Shown here piece after piece: positions 59,503-64,000 of a stretch of DNA of 64,000 nucleotides. Source of the stretch: Macrotis lagotis. Its lineage: Eukaryota > Chordata > Mammalia > Peramelemorphia > Peramelidae. The notes beneath the pieces were generated by a model. It did no database searches, was not told the DNA's origin, and saw only the letters and a program-made list of their open reading frames with translations. Made by a program: the position numbers and the translations under genes. The DNA lies in the NCBI RefSeq assembly GCF_037893015.1, contig NC_133658.1, positions 888,777,092 through 888,841,091 on the forward strand, read 5' to 3'. Position 1 is the stretch's first letter; each line of letters opens with the position of its first letter.

Positions 59503-59506
<4 letters not shown>

Positions 59507-59550
<44 letters not shown>
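59507..59550. repeat. (GT)n microsatellite
   Basis: About 20 TG units, ending 'gtatgtgt'. Confidence 0.94.
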
Positions 59551-59551
<1 letters not shown>

Positions 59552-59800
59552 AAATCCATCTATAACATAATCCATACATAATTATAACCCATCCATAGCA
59601 TAACCCATCTATAACTATAACCCATCTATAACATAACCCACCCATAACTTTAACCCATCTATAAAATAGTGTATCCATAACTATAACCCATCTATAGCAC
59701 GATCCATCTGTAACTATAACATATCTATACCATACCTCATCTATAACATAGCCTATCCATACCCCATCTCTGACTATAACCAATCTATAATTATAACTCC
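59551..59800. repeat. Minisatellite with about 15-base units
   Basis: 'ccatctataactataac' and variants (ccatctataacataac, ccatccataactttaac) repeat about fifteen times. It directly follows the GT run. Confidence 0.85.
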
Positions 59801-60569
59801 TAAGTGAGCTGCCTGGGTCACTGAGATGTAGGCGAATTGCCCATAGTCACAAAACCAGATCAGAGACAAGACCTGAACCCAGGCCTTCCTGATTCCATGG
59901 CTGGCTCTTTGTTCACCCTGCTACAGTGCCTCATGTCTTGCACCTGGAAGCAATATTTTTTACAGGTATACATGTGATATTGAGTTTAACCAAATGCATG
60001 TTTACTTAAAAGCATCACTGAGTTCATGGCAACTTCCCCATAACATACATTTTCTCAATTGATAGATACTAATAGAAGAACTATCCTTTGAGATTCTGCA
60101 AAGTTTTTCATTTCACACAGAGATCCTCATACTCAAAAAAGTTGGGGACTGATGTTTAAAGGTTTATTAGACAAGACAGATAATTTCTATGCAGTTTACT
60201 CAGAGGCAAATATTTGTGCTAGAGTCAGGATTAAAACAAAACATCTGTGATATTTTTTTTTTAAAAAGAGTAGATTACTATGTGATAGAAGGGGTCTTGG
60301 ACTTGGCATCTGAAGACCTGAAAGGGTTTATATCTTGGCATTGTTCCTTATTATCTGTGTGAGGCTAGGCAAGTTTTTTTTTAAAATCAGTTTGATCCCC
60401 AGCACAAAAAGAAGATCTTTAAGGTCCCTTCCAGTTTTATACCATGGAAAATCAAAATTCTGGACTAAATAGCATCTGCAGCAAACCATGCTAAGTGTCT
60501 TAATCAGTGACCCACAAAAGATTTTATATTTATATATAGCTCTCTTTCTCACTCTCTCTCTATGCATAG

Positions 60570-60620
60570 AGAGCATGATATATATCTATATATATCATAT
60601 ATATCTATATATACATAAAA
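60570..60620. repeat. TA-rich self-complementary tract
   Basis: 'gatatatatctatatatatc' and following TATATC units can fold back on themselves. Confidence 0.8.
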
Positions 60621-62881
60621 TCTCACTTCTACTTACTTTAATCCTTTATAGTTACATGGTGCTTTTATAACCACTGACTTACTGAGTCTTATAACTGGTG
60701 GGCATCATTATCTCCAATAAAAATCTATTTTTTATCTATTCTGAACTTGACAAATACCAATAAACATGGATATCTGCATATACAAGAACAGAAATGGAGG
60801 ATTGGAAATGAAATGGCAAACTTCTAAATATTTATGACTTGTTTTTTTAAAGTATTAATAAATTCATCACACTAGTTTCAAAGCTGTCCTCTTGCTTCTG
60901 TCCCTTTTTAACTTCATTCTGTTCTGTTCTGTTTCTGTTCTGTTATGCTCTGTGATTTCTTCTCCCCCCCCCTTCCCCAAAGAACATTATTTTACTGCAT
61001 GAAGGGCCGACTTACAGTGGCTCACGGACAATCAGTAATTGTCCCTGCTTTTTCAGTGAATCCCATAAGGACCAATATAGGCTTCTGCTCAGAGCTACTC
61101 TTAAGGTGTCTGAACTTTCCTAGAAGGGAACTGTCTCATTCTGGCGAGTCTACGGAATGTTACCTCACAGTTTTCTAACACTGTCCTAGTTGTCTGGACT
61201 CCTTTCACCATCTTTGCATTTAAAAAAAAATATGCTTCAACAACCCTCTTTTCTTTCTTTTGTTTTGACTTCACTATCACTCTTCCCTAATTTCCTTCCA
61301 AATCCATTTCCCCCTCAAAGTTAAAACCATAAATCAACATTCTCCTCATTTTGAAGAAAGAGAAGCTATAAGAAGTTGACATCCTTGCTTGAGGTCACAG
61401 AGCAGGAGAATGGTAGAGCAGGACTCATCTTTGAACTAAAGTCCTTCCAGGCTTCTGTCCTTTCTATTATTTTTCAACTGACAGTCTCCTACAGTGACCA
61501 TCCTTAGCAGTCTCAGGATGCAAGACTTTAAAGTTAATCGTGTCCTCAAATTTCCTTTCTGTTCTTATTTAGTAGCATAAGATGCAGCCAGCCCACCTTC
61601 GTGAGATGGGGTTCTCTCATTTAAATTGAACATAGGCAGGGACCTGAGATGTCTAGCTGCTACTCTGCCAGCCATCTGGAAGAATAACTGAACAAAAAAC
61701 TGGGACATGGCCTGATCCCACAATTGCTCCACTCAAATTGTCCCTTTGCTGAAATGATTGTATTAGTCCTGCCATCAGCTGCCAGGAAGAAGGAGAAGGA
61801 ACCAGAAGGACAGTTGTTCCCTAGGCTGAAACCTTAAAGGAAAGACTTCTTGCTGCAGGGGAAAATGTAGATCAACAAATTCTTGGGGTGATCTGGACAG
61901 GGCCAGCTGACACACGGCTGCCTCCAAACTTTCAAAGTGGGAAAGTTGAGTTTCCTGCCATTTTTCTCCCTAATTAAAGTTTGGCATAATGATAAAACAG
62001 CTGATCGAAAGTCTTGAAAAGCAAACAGCCTCGGTCTTCATTAATTCTGCCTCAGATCTTTCCAGCAGCATGGAAAAAATAGCTAATGAGGACTCATTAG
62101 AATAACCTTTGGCCGGAGAAATCACTGGTGCACATCGTGTAACCACTGAATATTTCACTACCGTTAAATATTTCACCTCCGACCTGTACAGCGGGGTTTG
62201 GTTCTTTGATATGTCAGAGATTCTTTTGATAAGGATACAATTTCTTAAACTTTGGCAGTGCTGGGTAGATCACAGATGGCTTGCTGTGAAACGACAAGGC
62301 AGTGTGGTTTTAATCATCCTAAAGAACTGATAAAATGGGCTGGGGGTGGGGCAGGAATCTGGAAAGCAGTGTACCAACCTTCCTGGGACCTGCTGGTATT
62401 GAGATGGAGCAGAATCATACAGAATGGAAAGGATAGCCTCTTACCTTTGGGAATTTGCATGCCTAGAGAGTTACTGCAGCTGCTGTTAAAATTTTGTTTC
62501 TAAATAAAGGTGATCTAAGGCTAATTGGAAGATTGTAGACTGGAGATATTTAGGTCTAACTGGCTCATTGTGTAGACTCATTAATCTTCAGCAACCATAC
62601 CAGGTGTTGACAGAACAGACCAGGAGAGGCAGACATGAAGGGAATAGGCATCATTCTCTAGGCTCCAGGGGTAGGTGACTATAATAACTATTAGCAGAGC
62701 CAGTTTCTAATTTATCTTCTCTGGACCCCTAGGGAATCATGATCTCCTTGAAACCTACCCATCCCATAATGAACAAGCAGCCTTGATGATTCCTATTCCT
62801 CAAGCTCCGCTCCTTAGATGCATGCATCCCTTAGAGAGGTAGTAACATGAATAATAGTACCTCACTTTTGCCTACAACAAA

Positions 62882-63050
62882 GATTCTTAATTGGGGGGGG
62901 GTCCTTGAGTTTAGTTTTTAAAAATGTTTTGAAAAATGTATTTCAATAGAATTGATTTCTTTTGTAATCCTATGTGTTTTATTTTGCACATTTAAGAAGA
63001 ATAATCTCAAAAAGGGCCCATGATATCAAAAATCTAAGGGTAAAGAGCTT
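62882..63050. repeat. Dispersed TIR-type element copy
   Basis: 'aagattcttaattggggg', 'ttgatttcttttgtaatcct' and 'ctcaaaaagggcccatgata' match the family seen at 7850 and 9146. Confidence 0.55.
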
Positions 63051-64000
63051 TTCACACTTTTAAAGTTCTCTCTCATTGATAATCTTAGGGCTGGCCTAAT
63101 TACTAGCAAATCTCCAAGATGATCAATCAATTGTAGTCCTTGTCTATTGACCACACACATTTTCTCCCAGGCTTCTTATAAGAAAGTGTTTCACTTTTGC
63201 CAGTCATTGGTAAATTTAACATTGATTAATTTTACATGCCAAGAATAAAAACTTTAATTAGGATTTTAAAGGTTTTTCTGTTAAATACTCCAATATGCTA
63301 CTTAGCTATGGATCTTGAAAAAACAAACCTGTATTTTCCTTCAAGGTTGAGGCCATGAATTCCTATAATCTCTAGAGATTCTCAATCTTGTGAATAAATG
63401 AGGAAGGGGCTTTTTTGGCTAGAAAAAAGACTAACTATATTTTAAGATTCATCCTAAGTTATGCATATAAATCTAGAAGTGATTCTTTTTTAAAAAAGGG
63501 AAATGGATTTGGTTTGGAGGAGCCTAATTTAAAACCAATTGCATTAATCCCTCCATAAATTCTCTGGTTGACTGCAATTTTATATTATAGAAGATGGACC
63601 ATCTTAGAGAAATAATTGCAACAACTCTTGGTTTCCTCTGATACTGTTAATGTTCAAATAACTAAAAAAAAAGCAAGAGTTTTGCCTGTTTCCCACATGG
63701 AAATAGTTTCCAAATGAGAGGGCAGGAACTGGCAACTCAAATTTCTGGCCTAAAAACGGATGTAGACCAGGAGAATACCTGCAGGGAAAGACTCCTCTCT
63801 CCATGGAGTGGATTCTTTTGAGATAACGATAGCATCTCACATTATTTTTGTAGCTGAATAAAGTATGTTCTTCCATGTAAGATTAGTGGTATGAATCCTG
63901 GACTTGGTCTTAGTCCAGATCAATGTGGGGAAACTTCCAATGTGAAAATTCCCTACATTGATGAAAACTGGTCATTATTCTGTAACTTATGGGTCTTGGA

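Larger units (their letters stand above)
58750..64000 (-). other. KCNAB2: 5' intron or upstream region of KCNAB2 (5.3 kb)
   Basis: It holds two MIR pieces (59030-59290), a GT run with a neighbouring minisatellite (59507-59800), TA-rich DNA (60570-60620), a repeat-free block at 61950-62330 and a TIR-type copy (62882-63050). I see no CpG island or promoter and no further exon. Confidence 0.7.

Noticed and set aside
54825..64000. Classical KCNAB2 first exons (MYPESTTGS... and TRYGSPKRQLQFYR)
   Set aside because: I read the minus strand for both and found neither; they are presumed to lie beyond 64000.

Overview
The window is vertebrate nuclear DNA. Exons are short and separated by long introns with GT-AG borders, and the rest is interspersed repeats and microsatellites. 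The SINEs have heads like 'ggcagctaggtggcacagtgg' and tails like 'cttaaccccattgccttgc', alongside MAR1-like and MIR/THER-like copies and old L2 and CR1/L3 LINEs. This mix points to a marsupial, probably Australian; that is inferred from remembered repeat consensus sequences, not from a search.

The main gene is KCNAB2 (Kv channel beta-2 subunit) on the minus strand. Thirteen coding exons between 54824 and 12995 join in phase, with no stop or frameshift. They encode the complete aldo-keto reductase core, equivalent to human residues 41-367. Of the residues compared from memory, only position 208 differs (Ile for Thr). The usual exons for residues 1-40 were not found and probably lie beyond 64000. 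A further exon at 58679-58749 has a phase-compatible donor and may encode an alternative N-terminus.

At the left end, on the plus strand, a last coding exon (897-1015) ends in a stop. It is followed by about 5.4 kb of UTR-like sequence ending in two AATAAA signals near 6411-6436. KCNAB2 and CHD5 are tail-to-tail neighbours in other mammals, so I assign this exon to CHD5 with moderate confidence. The likely KCNAB2 poly(A) signal is at 7375-7380, leaving about 0.9 kb between the converging 3' ends.

Layout: 1-890 microsatellite and MIR; 897-6450 inferred end of CHD5; 6450-7350 intergenic; 7350-12994 inferred KCNAB2 3' UTR; 12995-54824 KCNAB2 core exons and introns; 54825-64000 5' intron with the candidate alternative exon. 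Between 35 and 54 kb the introns hold LINE debris, including an inverted duplication that carries a SINE in both arms.

I found no new multi-gene system. The items most worth following up are the candidate alternative exon, the dated inverted duplication, the convergent 3' ends and a few repeat-free intronic blocks.
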